Positions 10,284-19,443 of a DNA stretch of 35,591 nucleotides are shown in pieces (positions within the stretch are counted from its first letter, which is position 1; each line of letters opens with the position of its first letter). A program made the translations under genes and the position numbers. The stretch is taken from NCBI GenBank assembly GCA_947175495.1, contig CAMWNB010000025.1, positions 1 through 35,591 of the forward strand, written 5' to 3'. The DNA comes from an uncultured Porphyromonadaceae bacterium (lineage in GTDB: Bacteria; Bacteroidota; Bacteroidia; Bacteroidales; Muribaculaceae). The notes under the pieces were generated by a model. It searched no databases. It saw only the letters and a list, made by a program, of their open reading frames with translations, and was not told the DNA's origin.

Positions 10284-11753
10284 TCAGTCAGTTCCTTCTA
10301 TCACGATCGCCTTGTAGGGCGTCGACGGGCATGCGGCCACGCACTGGCCGCAGCCTATGCACTTCTCCAGGTCGGCCACAGGACCGCGGCGTCCGTCTAT
10401 CGCCCGCATCGAAATGGCCCCGGACGGACAGCGCCGCGCACAGCGGCCGCACGCCTTTCCCCGGCCGTAGGCCAGGCAGTTCTGCAGCCTTATGCGGGCC
10501 TTGCCCACCACGAAGCGGCGCTTCTCGCTCAGCGTCAGCGGCACCAGAGCTCCGGCCGCGCACACCTGCGTGCACGCCGTGCAGTCCGTCAGACACGCCC
10601 CCGAGCCGTAGTCCATAGTCGCCGCCATTGCATGCAGCAGCCCGTAGGAGCGCGTGCTCGGGCGTATCACGCCCGTCGGACACGCCGCCACGCACGCCCC
10701 GCAGGCCGTGCACCGGCGCAGAAACCCGCTGCGCGACACAAATCCCGGCGGCATCGGAGCATTCAGCGCCTTCAGAGGAGCGGGATCCCAGGGCTCGGTT
10801 TGCCTCGATGCGCACGACGCACGCCCGGCCACTGCCGCCGCGCCGGCGGCCGCGGCCACAATGCCCGTTTTCAGAAAGCGCCGCCTGTCCATGCGCACAG
10901 GTTCGCCGGCCACCTGCGTGTCGAGCGACGGAGCCGCCGCACTCGGCGCCTCGGCACGCTGCATCAGCGGCGTCACCAGCCTGTGCTGTCCGCGGCGGAA
11001 AGTTATTGCGCCGGGCTCACACACGTCGGCACAGTTGAAACACACCACACACCGCGCCGTGTCCACAGTCATGTCGGCAGGGTTGATACACTGCGCCTTG
11101 CACGCGTCCACGCATTTAAGGCAGTGCACACAAAGGTCGGTGTCCACGTCCATGTGCCACACCGAATGGCGCGACACCAGACTCAACGCCGACCCCACGG
11201 GGCACCATGTGTTGCACAGAAACCGCCCGTTGCGCCACGCCGTCGACACCACGGCCACAAGCGTGGCCACAGCTACCACGGCCGACAGCAGCGACACGCC
11301 CAGCGGCCGGCACGCGGCCACGACCATGCGGGCATAGGCGCTGTAGGGATCGGTCACGGCCGGCACCACGCTGAAGCCAAGCGCCATGCACAGCACCACA
11401 ATCGCCAGCAGCGAGTAGCGGCCGCCCACGCTCGCCGCACGCCAGCGGTAGGGACGCACGCCCCGCACGCCATTGCGGCGCACGCGCCCACGCTCCCACG
11501 CCATGCGCAGGCGCGCCACACCGTCCATCAGCGCCCCCATAGGGCACGCCGTCGAGCAGTAGATGCGCCCGAGCGCCATAGTGGCGGCGGCCCACAGCAG
11601 CAGCCACGCCGCGCTCCCGGCCAGCACCGCAGGCAGCAGCTGCATACGCGTCAGCGCACAGCGCATGCCTGCCGCCACACACAGCGTCACTCCCGCGGCC
11701 ACAGCCACGGCCACGACGCGTCGCGTCAGCCTTATGCCGCCATAGGGTTTCAT
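10284..11753 (-). CDS. NapH/NapG-like membrane polyferredoxin fusion
   Basis: A 489-residue iron-sulfur protein. The N-terminal half looks like NapH/NosR: about four membrane segments (near 12-30, 40-60, 112-131, 152-172), two CxxxCP motifs (66-71 and 180-185), and two 4Fe-4S sites (Cys 208/211/214/218 and 235/238/241/245). At 288-310 an internal [10 protein letters not shown] followed by an Ala-rich helix resembles a Tat signal, as in NapG. The C-terminal half has four more cysteine sets starting at 348, 387, 426 and 465. It probably moves electrons between quinol and a redox partner across the inner membrane. The ATG overlaps the nadB stop by one base, so the two are translationally coupled. 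The partner is unknown and no nitrate reductase genes are nearby. Confidence 0.82.
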   Translation of the reverse strand: MKPYGGIRLTRRVVAVAVAAGVTLCVAAGMRCALTRMQLLPAVLAGSAAWLLLWAAATMALGRIYCSTACPMGALMDGVARLRMAWERGRVRRNGVRGVRPYRWRAASVGGRYSLLAIVVLCMALGFSVVPAVTDPYSAYARMVVAACRPLGVSLLSAVVAVATLVAVVSTAWRNGRFLCNTWCPVGSALSLVSRHSVWHMDVDTDLCVHCLKCVDACKAQCINPADMTVDTARCVVCFNCADVCEPGAITFRRGQHRLVTPLMQRAEAPSAAAPSLDTQVAGEPVRMDRRRFLKTGIVAAAAGAAAVAGRASCASRQTEPWDPAPLKALNAPMPPGFVSRSGFLRRCTACGACVAACPTGVIRPSTRSYGLLHAMAATMDYGSGACLTDCTACTQVCAAGALVPLTLSEKRRFVVGKARIRLQNCLAYGRGKACGRCARRCPSGAISMRAIDGRRGPVADLEKCIGCGQCVAACPSTPYKAIVIEGTD

Positions 11754-13333
11754 CAGTCGATATTGCGCGGAGCCGGCGGGTAGTCAAGCGAGTAGTGCAG
11801 CCCGCGGCTCTCGTGGCGCTCCTTAGCCTGACGCATTATCAGGTAGCCCACATTTATGATATTGCGCAGCTCGCATATCTCGCGCGACGCCTTCGAGCAC
11901 TTGAACAGCCGCTCCGTCTCCTCGTACAGGATGTCGAGGCGGTTCCACGCGCGGTCGAGGCGAAGGTTGGAACGCACGATGCCCACATATGTGCTCATTA
12001 TCTGGTTCACCTCGCGGATGCTCTGCGTGATCAGCACCATCTCCTCGGGGTGGCGGGTGCCCTCGTCGTTCCATTCGGGCACATCCGTGCGGAAATCCAC
12101 ATGCGCGATAGCCTCGGCCGCGTGGCGTGCGGCCGCGTCGGCATACACCACCGCCTCTATCAGCGAATTGCTGGCAAGGCGGTTGCCGCCATGCAGCCCC
12201 GTGCACGAGCACTCGCCCAGGGCGTACAGATGATTGATGGAGCTACGCCCGTTCAAGTCCACCTTTATGCCGCCGCACAGGTAGTGCGCCGCCGGAGCCA
12301 CCGGGATATAGTCCTTCGTAATGTCAATGCCCAGCGACAGGCACTTGGCATATATATTGGGAAAATGGTGGCGCGTCTCCTCCGGGTCCTTGTGCGTCAC
12401 GTCGAGATACACATGGTCGTCGCCGTTCTGCTTCATCTCAGAGTCGATGGCCCGCGCCACTATGTCGCGGGGCGCGAGGCTCAGACGCGGATCGTACTTG
12501 TGCATGAACTCCTCGCCCTTGAGGTTGCGCAGCACGGCGCCGTAGCCGCGCATGGCCTCCGTTATCAGGAAACTCGGGCGGTCGCCGGGATGAAACAGAG
12601 CTGTCGGGTGGAACTGGATGAACTCCATGTCGGCCACCGTGCCCTTGGCGCGATACACCATCGCGATGCCGTCGCCCGTGGCCACCAGCGGATTGGTCGT
12701 AGTCGTGTACACAGCGCCCACACCGCCCGTGGCCATCACCGTGCTCTTGGCCAGGAACGTGTCCACCTCGCCCGTCTGCGTGTTCAGCACATACGCGCCG
12801 TAGCAGTCGATGTCGGGCGTCCGGCGCGTCACTATGCGGCCCAGATGGTGCTGGGTGATTATCTCTATGGCGAAATGATGCTCGTAGATGTCGATGTTCG
12901 CACACTCGCGCACTGCTTTTATCAGACTCTGCTGTATCTCATAGCCGGTGTTGTCGGCATGATGCAGGATGCGGAACTCGGAGTGACCGCCCTCGCGGTG
13001 CAGGTCGTAGCTGCCGTCGTCCTTGCGGTCGAAGTTCACACCCCACTCCACCAGACGGCCTATCTGCTCCGGAGCGCCCTTCACCACCTGCTCCACGGCC
13101 GCAGGGTCGCTCAGCCAGTCGCCGGCCACCATCGTGTCGTGTATATGTTTGTCGAAATCGTCAACGGCCAGATTGGTCACCGACGCCACGCCGCCCTGCG
13201 CAAGAGCCGTGTTGGCCTCGTCAAGAGTGGTCTTGCACACCAGGGCCACACGCCCCTTGGCTGCCGTCTTCAATGCGAAACTCATGCCGGCTATGCCTGA
13301 GCCGACAACGAGAAAATCATACCGCTTTGTCAT
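11753..13333 (-). CDS. nadB: L-aspartate oxidase
   Basis: NadB oxidises aspartate to iminoaspartate, the first step of de novo NAD synthesis, using FAD and, in anaerobes, fumarate as acceptor. The 526-residue protein opens with the FAD-binding VVGSGIAGMS (10-19), followed by ALAQGGVAS and the substrate-site motif REGGHSEFRILHHADNTG. A conserved CGGIKVDLNG and an ALGECSCTGLHGGNRLASNSL segment complete the succinate dehydrogenase/fumarate reductase flavoprotein fold. It starts at ATG 13333 and shares a one-base stop/start overlap with the downstream iron-sulfur gene. nadA and nadC are not in the window. The AraC-type gene 40 bases upstream may share the transcript. Confidence 0.95.
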   Translation of the reverse strand: MTKRYDFLVVGSGIAGMSFALKTAAKGRVALVCKTTLDEANTALAQGGVASVTNLAVDDFDKHIHDTMVAGDWLSDPAAVEQVVKGAPEQIGRLVEWGVNFDRKDDGSYDLHREGGHSEFRILHHADNTGYEIQQSLIKAVRECANIDIYEHHFAIEIITQHHLGRIVTRRTPDIDCYGAYVLNTQTGEVDTFLAKSTVMATGGVGAVYTTTTNPLVATGDGIAMVYRAKGTVADMEFIQFHPTALFHPGDRPSFLITEAMRGYGAVLRNLKGEEFMHKYDPRLSLAPRDIVARAIDSEMKQNGDDHVYLDVTHKDPEETRHHFPNIYAKCLSLGIDITKDYIPVAPAAHYLCGGIKVDLNGRSSINHLYALGECSCTGLHGGNRLASNSLIEAVVYADAAARHAAEAIAHVDFRTDVPEWNDEGTRHPEEMVLITQSIREVNQIMSTYVGIVRSNLRLDRAWNRLDILYEETERLFKCSKASREICELRNIINVGYLIMRQAKERHESRGLHYSLDYPPAPRNID

Positions 13334-13373
13334 TGCTTTTATTCTGTAGAACTTGTTTGATAACAGATCTTGA

Positions 13374-14285
13374 TCAGCTTTTCTGATATTCCGTGGGCGA
13401 CATGCCCGTCAGATGCTTGAAATACTTGCCGAACGACGACTGGTTGGAGAAATTCAGCGCGTACGCCACCTGCTGGATGTTCTTGCCCGAGTAGCGAAGC
13501 ATATTCTTGGCCTCCATCAGCACAAACTCATCAATCCACCGCGCCGCGCTCTTGCCAGTCGCCTCCTTCACGACAAGCGACAGATACTTCGGCGAGATAA
13601 ACAGCTTCGACGCATAGAACGCCACCGAGCGCTCCACGGCATAGTGCGCCCTCACCAGCTTGATAAAATCGTGCACATAGCCCTGGCGGGCCGACCGCTG
13701 CCGTCCGGTGCCATGGGCGCCCGCAGCGTTGATGTGCCTGTACTGTATCTTGGCCAACTCATAAATCACCGCGCTCACAAGGCTCGACCCCACGCTCGCG
13801 TTCAGCTGGCCCGTCACGGCGTCGCGCGCGTTCTGCGCCAATAGCCCGAAATAGCGTTCCAGCACATCAAATTCACCCTCGCTGATTTCAACCACAGGCG
13901 AAGGCTTCTCTATCACGGCCGGAAAATTGAACGCCGACATGTTTATGTTGATGCTCTGAAGGAACCGCTGCGACATGAACAGCACATAGCAGTCCGGCGA
14001 CACAGCGTCGTCGGGCCGGATGAGCATGCGGCTCGAAGGATGAAGCACACACACCGACGGCGAGCGGGCCTCGAACGTGTCCATGTTTATGTCGAGCTTG
14101 ACGCTGCCGTGCTTCAGCAGCAGGATAGTCATGCCGTCCATACGCATCACAGTGTCCGACGACAGATGTCCGGCCATGGAATCCTTGTCGATATGAGCCA
14201 CCAGATACGCATCGTCAAGCTGGCTGTAGTCATTCACCAGAGCCTTCACTCCGGAGCACAGGTCAAAGTTCAGTGTCTGTTCCAT
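13374..14285 (-). CDS. AraC family transcriptional regulator
   Basis: A 303-residue regulator. The C-terminal 100 residues or so form the paired helix-turn-helix of AraC/XylS proteins: VAFYASKLFISPKYLSLVVK is the first helix-turn-helix, and IQQVAYALNFSNQSSFGKYF followed by TGMSPTEYQ is the second, with the family signature. The N-terminal 190 residues resemble a cupin-like effector domain but have no recognisable ligand site. It is cytoplasmic and binds DNA. nadB begins 40 bases after its stop on the same strand, so nadB and its operon are reasonable but unproven targets. A -7 box at 14372-14379 suggests a leader of about 80 bases. Confidence 0.92.
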   Translation of the reverse strand: MEQTLNFDLCSGVKALVNDYSQLDDAYLVAHIDKDSMAGHLSSDTVMRMDGMTILLLKHGSVKLDINMDTFEARSPSVCVLHPSSRMLIRPDDAVSPDCYVLFMSQRFLQSININMSAFNFPAVIEKPSPVVEISEGEFDVLERYFGLLAQNARDAVTGQLNASVGSSLVSAVIYELAKIQYRHINAAGAHGTGRQRSARQGYVHDFIKLVRAHYAVERSVAFYASKLFISPKYLSLVVKEATGKSAARWIDEFVLMEAKNMLRYSGKNIQQVAYALNFSNQSSFGKYFKHLTGMSPTEYQKS

Positions 14286-14371
14286 TTATGCTCTATATTC
14301 CGACAGCTCTCCCCCGCGCATAAGCCGCCACAGCAGTGCCGGCCGCCGCTCGCAGGGAATCACTATTGGCA

Positions 14372-14379
14372 CAAAGGTA
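14372..14379 (-). promoter_or_regulatory. -7 box for the AraC-type regulator
   Basis: The minus strand reads TACCTTTG, matching TAnnTTTG, 87 bases before the ATG. No well-spaced -33 TTG is seen. Confidence 0.45.
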
Positions 14380-14419
14380 GCAAAAATTTGTCTAAACACG
14401 AACTTTCACCCCTTTTTTT

Positions 14420-14456
14420 AGACCCCGTTCCCCAATATTTGTTAACGCCGGGTCTT
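14420..14456. repeat. Dispersed palindromic repeat, copy 1
   Basis: The 37-base element opens with AGACCCCGTTCCCC, has ATATTTGTTAACG in its centre and ends with CCGGGTCTT. It is almost identical to 25366-25402, differing by one deleted G in the right arm. The arms AGACCC and GGGTCT form a stem, helped by inner GTT/AAC pairing. It lies between the endonuclease terminator and the AraC promoter. Confidence 0.8.
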
Positions 14457-14466
14457 ACAAAACACA

Positions 14467-14499
14467 GCGGGAGCCGACGCCCGAGGCATCAGCTCCCGC
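14467..14499 (-). terminator. Terminator of the endonuclease gene
   Basis: GCGGGAGC (14467-14474) pairs perfectly with GCTCCCGC (14492-14499). In the minus direction it lies 25 bases after the endonuclease stop codon and is followed by TGTGTTTTG, a loose T-run. Confidence 0.65.
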
Positions 14500-14523
14500 A
14501 ATACCATCGGGCAGCGTCGTGCG

Positions 14524-16203
14524 CTATCGCACCACCACCTTTACAGGCTCCGTGCCGTAGCCGCCGGCCACCATGTACACACCGGCCGGAACCGGCACCA
14601 CAGCGACACCGTTCACCACAGGCACATAGGCCACCTCGCGACCGGCCACGTCGTACACGCGCACATTCTCTACGTCAAGCGTCGAACGCAGCACGATCAC
14701 ACCGGCATCGGTCACAACCTCCAGCGGACGCTCCGCGGCGGCATCCGTTATGCCCGCATGCGACACAAACACGACATTGCTCTCCGGCGACACCACTCCC
14801 AGGCGCACCGAGTGCACCGAGTAGCTCTCGCTGTCGCTGAGGTCAAACTCGTCCATCACCACGGAAGTATCGTCGGCCACGATTTCCTCCACCGTGGGCA
14901 AGCCGTCGTTGTAGCGCGTGCGCGTCACCACATAGTAGTCCACCACCTCGCCGGGAGCAGCCGTCCAGTTGGCCGTGTACGAGTCAGCCGTGATATCGGT
15001 GGCAGCAGTTGCCACGGGAGCCGTCAGCGTCGGACGCTCCAGACACTCGCCGCGCAGCTCCACGCCGCGCGAGCCGTTGCCGTCGACGCCGGTGCCGTTG
15101 ATCAGCAGACGCGCCGTGTGATTGCCCGTCGCCGTAGGCTCGTAAGTCAGCGTCACCCACACACCCTCCGGGCTGTTGGCCTGCGTTGCGCTCACCGTCG
15201 TCACGGGCGTCGAGAACATGTCCGTGTCGCCGCGATACACACGCAGCGTCAGAGGCTGCCGTATGTTCGTGCCCTTGAACAGCAGCTTGGCCGTAGCCTT
15301 GCTGCCCAAGGCCACCTGGCCGAACTCCAGCACGGCGCCGTTCACCGGAGCCTCAAGCTCGGCATCGCCCACAGGGTCGCCCGAAGCGCCCACAGTGTAG
15401 GCCTGGCCCACCTTGTCGCCCCAGATGTACTCCACCAGGTCGGGATAATCGATGAAAGGATTGCGGTTGTCCTGGAAACTGAACACAGCCTCGTTGCGGT
15501 CAATCTCCTTCTGGCTCACCTCGTCCTCGCGGTGCCACTTCAGCAGCAGACGCACGCTCCACGCGTTCAGCGTCGGATACAGGTTCTGGTTCAGCATGAA
15601 CATGTACGACTGGTTCCACGTCAGATTCTGATAGCACGTCACCATATAGAAATAAGCGCGCGCGAAGTCTCCCTTGTACTCGTCGGCCGGCTCAAACACC
15701 TTGGAGGCGCCGCCGCCCTGGCCCTGCACCGGGTAGCCCACCTTGCACACACCGTTGTCGAACGTCGGCGCTATCGACGGGTCAAGCTCGCCCAGCGGAT
15801 AATTGCTCTTCGCCGTGTTCGCCGCCATGTCCGACGGATACAGATGGTTGAGGTCGACATAGGCCGACGTGTAGTCAACGCTGTTGTTCTGCTTCCACCA
15901 CGACTTCGGGAACGAATGTTCGCGGTTAAGACCCGTGAACGACGGCGCATAGCGGGGAATGTCAGAGTACATGTCCCACCAGAGATTCGACTCCGGATAC
16001 ACGTCCGTCACACGGAAATACTGAGGCAGGTTCGAGTAGCTCGACACCGTGCGGAAATTATGGATGCGGTTGAACACCGCCGTCTTCAGCTCGCCTTCCT
16101 TGAGGCCATTCAGCGAGTTGTAATAGCCCGCCGGGATATCGGCCAGAGCTGCGAATTGCGTGGCGACCGCGCACAATGCGATCAGAATTGAGCGTATTTT
16201 CAT
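14524..16203 (-). CDS. Secreted endonuclease I with C-terminal sorting-type domain
   Basis: A 559-residue exported nuclease. A signal peptide (about residues 1-21) is followed by an endonuclease I domain (about 25-275). The beta-beta-alpha-metal site is seen as NREHSFPKSWW (93-103, with His96 as the likely general base), then DLNHLYPSD and NTAKSNYPLG with metal-binding Asn residues. The middle contains a DUF1573-like or immunoglobulin-like stretch and a fibronectin III-like stretch. The last 70 residues or so (VRVYDVAGREV, then PVPAGVYMVAGG and a KVVVR end) look like a type A type IX secretion sorting domain, so the enzyme may reach the cell surface. It probably degrades extracellular DNA. 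It has a strong promoter at 16228-16258 and stands alone. Confidence 0.9.
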   Translation of the reverse strand: MKIRSILIALCAVATQFAALADIPAGYYNSLNGLKEGELKTAVFNRIHNFRTVSSYSNLPQYFRVTDVYPESNLWWDMYSDIPRYAPSFTGLNREHSFPKSWWKQNNSVDYTSAYVDLNHLYPSDMAANTAKSNYPLGELDPSIAPTFDNGVCKVGYPVQGQGGGASKVFEPADEYKGDFARAYFYMVTCYQNLTWNQSYMFMLNQNLYPTLNAWSVRLLLKWHREDEVSQKEIDRNEAVFSFQDNRNPFIDYPDLVEYIWGDKVGQAYTVGASGDPVGDAELEAPVNGAVLEFGQVALGSKATAKLLFKGTNIRQPLTLRVYRGDTDMFSTPVTTVSATQANSPEGVWVTLTYEPTATGNHTARLLINGTGVDGNGSRGVELRGECLERPTLTAPVATAATDITADSYTANWTAAPGEVVDYYVVTRTRYNDGLPTVEEIVADDTSVVMDEFDLSDSESYSVHSVRLGVVSPESNVVFVSHAGITDAAAERPLEVVTDAGVIVLRSTLDVENVRVYDVAGREVAYVPVVNGVAVVPVPAGVYMVAGGYGTEPVKVVVR

Positions 16204-16227
16204 TTAGAGTTGTTGAATTTCGGACTG

Positions 16228-16258
16228 CAAATATATATGTTTACGGGCGGAAAAGCAA
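16228..16258 (-). promoter_or_regulatory. Promoter of the endonuclease I gene
   Basis: On the minus strand a -33 TTG (16258-16256) is followed, after exactly 20 bases, by the -7 box TATATTTG (16235-16228). This is close to the ideal Bacteroidota promoter. The -7 box ends 24 bases before the ATG. Confidence 0.75.
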
Positions 16259-16301
16259 TTTTTTATAACTTTATACAAAAATAAAAAAACTTTTCCGCCC
16301 G
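16244..16301 (-). terminator. Long inverted repeat: ald terminator overlapping the next promoter
   Basis: CGGGCGGAAAAG (16244-16255) and CTTTTCCGCCCG (16290-16301) are a perfect 12-bp inverted repeat. The 34-base AT-rich spacer contains a further T-run/A-run pairing. In the minus direction it lies after the ald stop (16319), and the first arm is followed by seven T. The second arm sits between the -33 and -7 boxes of the endonuclease promoter, so it may also act as an operator. Confidence 0.65.
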
Positions 16302-16318
16302 TTTTGTTCATTAGTCCG

Positions 16319-17434
16319 CTATTTCAGCACATCCGCCAGCGGCGTGTACGGCAGATCCCACGCCTCGGCCACAGCCTTGAACGTGATTTTGCCGTCGGAG
16401 ATGTTCACGCCCTCGGCCAGGCCCGCGTCCTCGCGCACAGCCTGTTCCCAGCCCTTGTCGGCAAGACGCAGCGCATACGGCAGCGTGGCGTTGGTCAGAG
16501 CCAGCGTGCTCGTGCGGGGCACAGCGCCCGGGATATTGGCCACGGCATAGTGAACCACGCCGTCCACCTCGTACACCGGCTCGGCGTGCGTCGTAGCGTG
16601 CGACGTCTCGAAGCATCCGCCCTGGTCGATGGCCACGTCCACCATCACACTGCCTGGCTCCAGCAGCTCCACCATCTCGGCCGTCACCAGCTTCGGAGCC
16701 TTGGCGCCGGGGATGAGCACCGAGCCTATCACCAGGTCGGTGCGCGGAAGCTCCTGCTCGATATTGTGGCGCGACGAATACAGCGTGTGCACATTGCGAG
16801 GCATCACCTCGGCCAGATGGCGCAGCACAGGCAGGGAAATATCCGTGATCGTCACCTCCGCGCCAAGGCCCGCGGCCATCAGCGCAGCATTGCGGCCCAC
16901 GACACCGCCGCCAAGCACCAGCACGCGCGCCGGACGCACGCCGGGCACTCCGCCCAGCAGCATGCCCTTGCCGCCCTGAGGCTTCTCAAGGAAGCGCGCG
17001 CCCTGCTGCACGCTCATGCGGCCCGCGACCTCGCTCATCGGCGTCAGCAGCGGAAGCGTGTGCGAGCGGTCCGTCACAGTCTCGTATGCCACACACGTCG
17101 CTCCCGACGCAAGCATGGCCCGCGTCAGCTCCTCGTCGCAGGCAAAGTGGAAGTAGGTGAACAGCAGCTGCCCCTTGCGCACCAGGCCGTACTCCGGCTT
17201 GATAGGCTCCTTCACCTTGATTATCATCTCGGCCGTGGCATACACATCTTCGATTGTCGGCAGAATCTGCGCGCCGGCAGCCACATATTCTTCATCAGAA
17301 AACCCGCTGCCCTCGCCGGCCGTGTGCTGCACATACACCGTGTGCCCGTGGCCGCATAGTTCCTTCACACCCGCCGGCGTTGCGCCCACGCGGTTCTCGT
17401 TGTTCTTGATCTCTTTTGGAATTCCGATTTTCAT
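16319..17434 (-). CDS. ald: Alanine dehydrogenase
   Basis: Ald interconverts L-alanine and pyruvate plus ammonia with NAD. With the start at ATG 17434 ([17 protein letters not shown]) the protein has 371 residues, the standard family length; the in-frame extension to 17470 has no family counterpart. The N-terminal substrate segment RVGATPAGV, the catalytic HFA segment (FTYFHFACD), the Rossmann motif [14 protein letters not shown], and the closing [18 protein letters not shown] and [16 protein letters not shown] are all clear. It runs as a single gene downstream of the AAA-DUF4435 gene (79-base gap) and ends at the inverted repeat 16244-16301. Confidence 0.96.
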   Translation of the reverse strand: MKIGIPKEIKNNENRVGATPAGVKELCGHGHTVYVQHTAGEGSGFSDEEYVAAGAQILPTIEDVYATAEMIIKVKEPIKPEYGLVRKGQLLFTYFHFACDEELTRAMLASGATCVAYETVTDRSHTLPLLTPMSEVAGRMSVQQGARFLEKPQGGKGMLLGGVPGVRPARVLVLGGGVVGRNAALMAAGLGAEVTITDISLPVLRHLAEVMPRNVHTLYSSRHNIEQELPRTDLVIGSVLIPGAKAPKLVTAEMVELLEPGSVMVDVAIDQGGCFETSHATTHAEPVYEVDGVVHYAVANIPGAVPRTSTLALTNATLPYALRLADKGWEQAVREDAGLAEGVNISDGKITFKAVAEAWDLPYTPLADVLK

Positions 17435-17513
17435 AATCGTGGTATTAGAAATTGAGTTTGTTGATAGCATAAGCCCCCGCAGGGCTCTTAGGGCCTGCCG
17501 GCCCCTTATTTCT

Positions 17514-19103
17514 TTATTCTTTCCACCCGGCTCTGTCCTCCGCCATCACCGGAGCGAACGCACCGCGGATGGCCGCACGCACCGCCTCCGCCCTCGCGTC
17601 AGTCCCCGCAAGCAGCCGCAACACCGCGTCGGGCATCGCATGGCGGTCGTTGCGCTTAAGCCCGCAACGCTCCGGCACACGGCACTCCAGCAGCATGCTC
17701 TTCTGGTTGAACACACGCAGCACAGCCCCATAGTCGCCCGTCTTCACATAGCGGCGAAACTCCACGCACAGCTCCTCGTAGATCTCCCGCGGGTTGGCGA
17801 TCGACTCCAGCCGCCCTATATGGTTCTCAAACTCCGCGATGCTGTTGCACCGGCAGTCCACCCTATGCTCCACAATGCCCTTCACACGGTGGCGCGTATG
17901 CTCCAGAGCCTGCCTCTCGAGCTGCTGCGCGAACAGCCGCAGCAGCGACCGCCGCACAGCTGCCACAGCCTTGTCGCCATGCTGCCCGTGCGCCTCCGCC
18001 ACCGCACGCACCACATCCGGCAGCATGCACAGATTCTCCACCTCGGCCACATCCGGCACCATCACCCGGTGCCCGCGCAGATAGGCCACCTCGCGGTCGT
18101 CGCGCCGGTCGCGGTCCACAATGCCCATAGCCATCAGATGGTGGAAATCCGTCAGACCGTTGAAGCTGCGCACAGCCTCTATCACCTTGTTGCACGACCC
18201 GAGCGGACGCACCGTAAAATCCTTGAACACCAGCGCATACAGCCGCGCATCGATGCTGTGCTGCCCGTCGCCCTCGATAAAAAGCACAGGCTTGCGCGCC
18301 CCGATCAGCGCCGTGTACACTTCCGGCCCCAGCGGCGTGTCGGGAGGCAGCACATCGTAGCTCCAAACCCCGCGCTCGGGGTCGCACCCGCGCACCCACA
18401 CCACGCTCGCTCCCTGCCGCGATGCCGCAAAATCAAGATCGTGCGTCGTGTACACAAACGTGCAGTCGGGCCGCAACTGCTCCAGCCGGTTCCACAGCGC
18501 CGACATCGACGCCGGATGCATGAACATCTCCGGCGAGTCCACAAACACCGCCGCACGCCGCGGAGCAAACAGCAGCGCCCCTATGTAGTAGAGCACAGCG
18601 CTCTCGCCGGCCGACAGCCTCGACGCAGCATAAGCGCCCGGCGCATCGCGCCTCTCGATCAGAATACGGCCCTCGGCCACCAGAATGCGGTTGTCCGGAA
18701 ACACCTCCTGCCACAGCGTTATCGTGCGGTCCAGCTTCGTAGGCGCAGCATCCCGCTCGGCCTTGCCGGCAAACTTGCGCTTCATCAGCGCCACCATCTC
18801 CTCGTGCAGCAGCAGAGCCATCAGCCGCTCGAAAGCGCCGCGGATATCGGCCCGGAAAAGACCCGACTCGCCCAGCTCGCCGTACAGAGCGTCAATCGAC
18901 CCCGCCGTCGCATCCTGCGAGTCCTTGTCGTACAGCGCCCTCAGCGCCGACAGCGAGTAAGCCCCCGCGCCCGCATCGGCAGCCATACGCGCCGCAAAGC
19001 GCGTCTTGCCGGCGCCGTTGGCGCCCACTATTATCAGCCTGCGCGTCTCCTGCAGCGGTTTCGGTGCAGGCCCGCCGGCCCTCGGTGGCAACTTTAGATT
19101 CAT
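17514..19103 (-). CDS. AAA ATPase fused to a DUF4435/TOPRIM-like domain
   Basis: A 529-residue cytoplasmic protein. The N-terminal half is an ABC/AAA-type ATPase: Walker A GANGAGKT (27-34), a signature-like LSAGES, a Walker [13 protein letters not shown], and TTHD as the switch histidine. There is no long coiled coil, unlike SMC or Rad50. The C-terminal half starts with LFIEGDG and then GIVDRDRRD, the Glu and Asp-x-Asp pattern of TOPRIM-like DUF4435 domains. The layout matches OLD-family nucleases and a fused form of the PARIS proteins AriA and AriB, but many such proteins are uncharacterised chromosomal genes. The neighbours are housekeeping genes, so a defence role is only a hypothesis. Confidence 0.8.
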   Translation of the reverse strand: MNLKLPPRAGGPAPKPLQETRRLIIVGANGAGKTRFAARMAADAGAGAYSLSALRALYDKDSQDATAGSIDALYGELGESGLFRADIRGAFERLMALLLHEEMVALMKRKFAGKAERDAAPTKLDRTITLWQEVFPDNRILVAEGRILIERRDAPGAYAASRLSAGESAVLYYIGALLFAPRRAAVFVDSPEMFMHPASMSALWNRLEQLRPDCTFVYTTHDLDFAASRQGASVVWVRGCDPERGVWSYDVLPPDTPLGPEVYTALIGARKPVLFIEGDGQHSIDARLYALVFKDFTVRPLGSCNKVIEAVRSFNGLTDFHHLMAMGIVDRDRRDDREVAYLRGHRVMVPDVAEVENLCMLPDVVRAVAEAHGQHGDKAVAAVRRSLLRLFAQQLERQALEHTRHRVKGIVEHRVDCRCNSIAEFENHIGRLESIANPREIYEELCVEFRRYVKTGDYGAVLRVFNQKSMLLECRVPERCGLKRNDRHAMPDAVLRLLAGTDARAEAVRAAIRGAFAPVMAEDRAGWKE

Positions 19104-19443
19104 CTTTCAGTATTTGGCCCGAAATATAGCAAATATTCCCCTCCGCTGTTCCAAATATGTTGTAAAACATATAGCACCTCGCTTTCGCATCCCCCTCCGG
19201 CCGATAAGTTACAAATGGTTAAAATCATATAATCTGATTAGCACGCAATTAATTATGTACTGATGCATATAATCACCTTATCCTCACATCTCTCCGACGC
19301 TTTTTGCCTTGTTCTTCAGCCATAAAGCCACGGCCACACTCCTTCAGCGCAAGACAGGAATCACACAGAGATATGCGACCACAACATTAATAAATATTGA
19401 GAACGAAGTCTTATTTCTTATTTAAATTCAGTAATTTTGCACC
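19104..19443. other. Divergent intergenic region between AAA-DUF4435 and ruvX
   Basis: No gene is seen in these 340 bases, and they are more AT-rich than the genes on either side. They hold a perfect palindrome (ATATGTT, GTAA, AACATAT at 19155-19172), a direct repeat CATATAATC at 19226 and 19266 (exactly 40 bases apart), and the ruvX -7 box at 19432. No minus-strand TAnnTTTG box was found for the ATPase gene. Confidence 0.6.
19432..19439 (+). promoter_or_regulatory. -7 box directly in front of ruvX
   Basis: TAATTTTG ends only four bases before the ruvX ATG (19444). If it is the active promoter, transcription would start at or within the first codon, giving a leaderless mRNA. No -33 TTG is seen at the right distance. 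Confidence 0.5.

Noticed and set aside
14420-14456. Integron attC site
   Set aside because: GTTAAC is present, but the paired core sites and integrase context are missing and the arms do not fit attC spacing.
17472-17504. Two short GC hairpins between the AAA-DUF4435 gene and ald as a terminator
   Set aside because: Each stem has only five pairs and no T-run follows in the minus direction; transcription may continue into ald.
17157-19097. Plus-strand open frame of 646 codons across ald and the AAA-DUF4435 gene
   Set aside because: It spans two well-supported genes and an intergenic gap, and its composition (Arg, His, Pro) is that of an antisense shadow.
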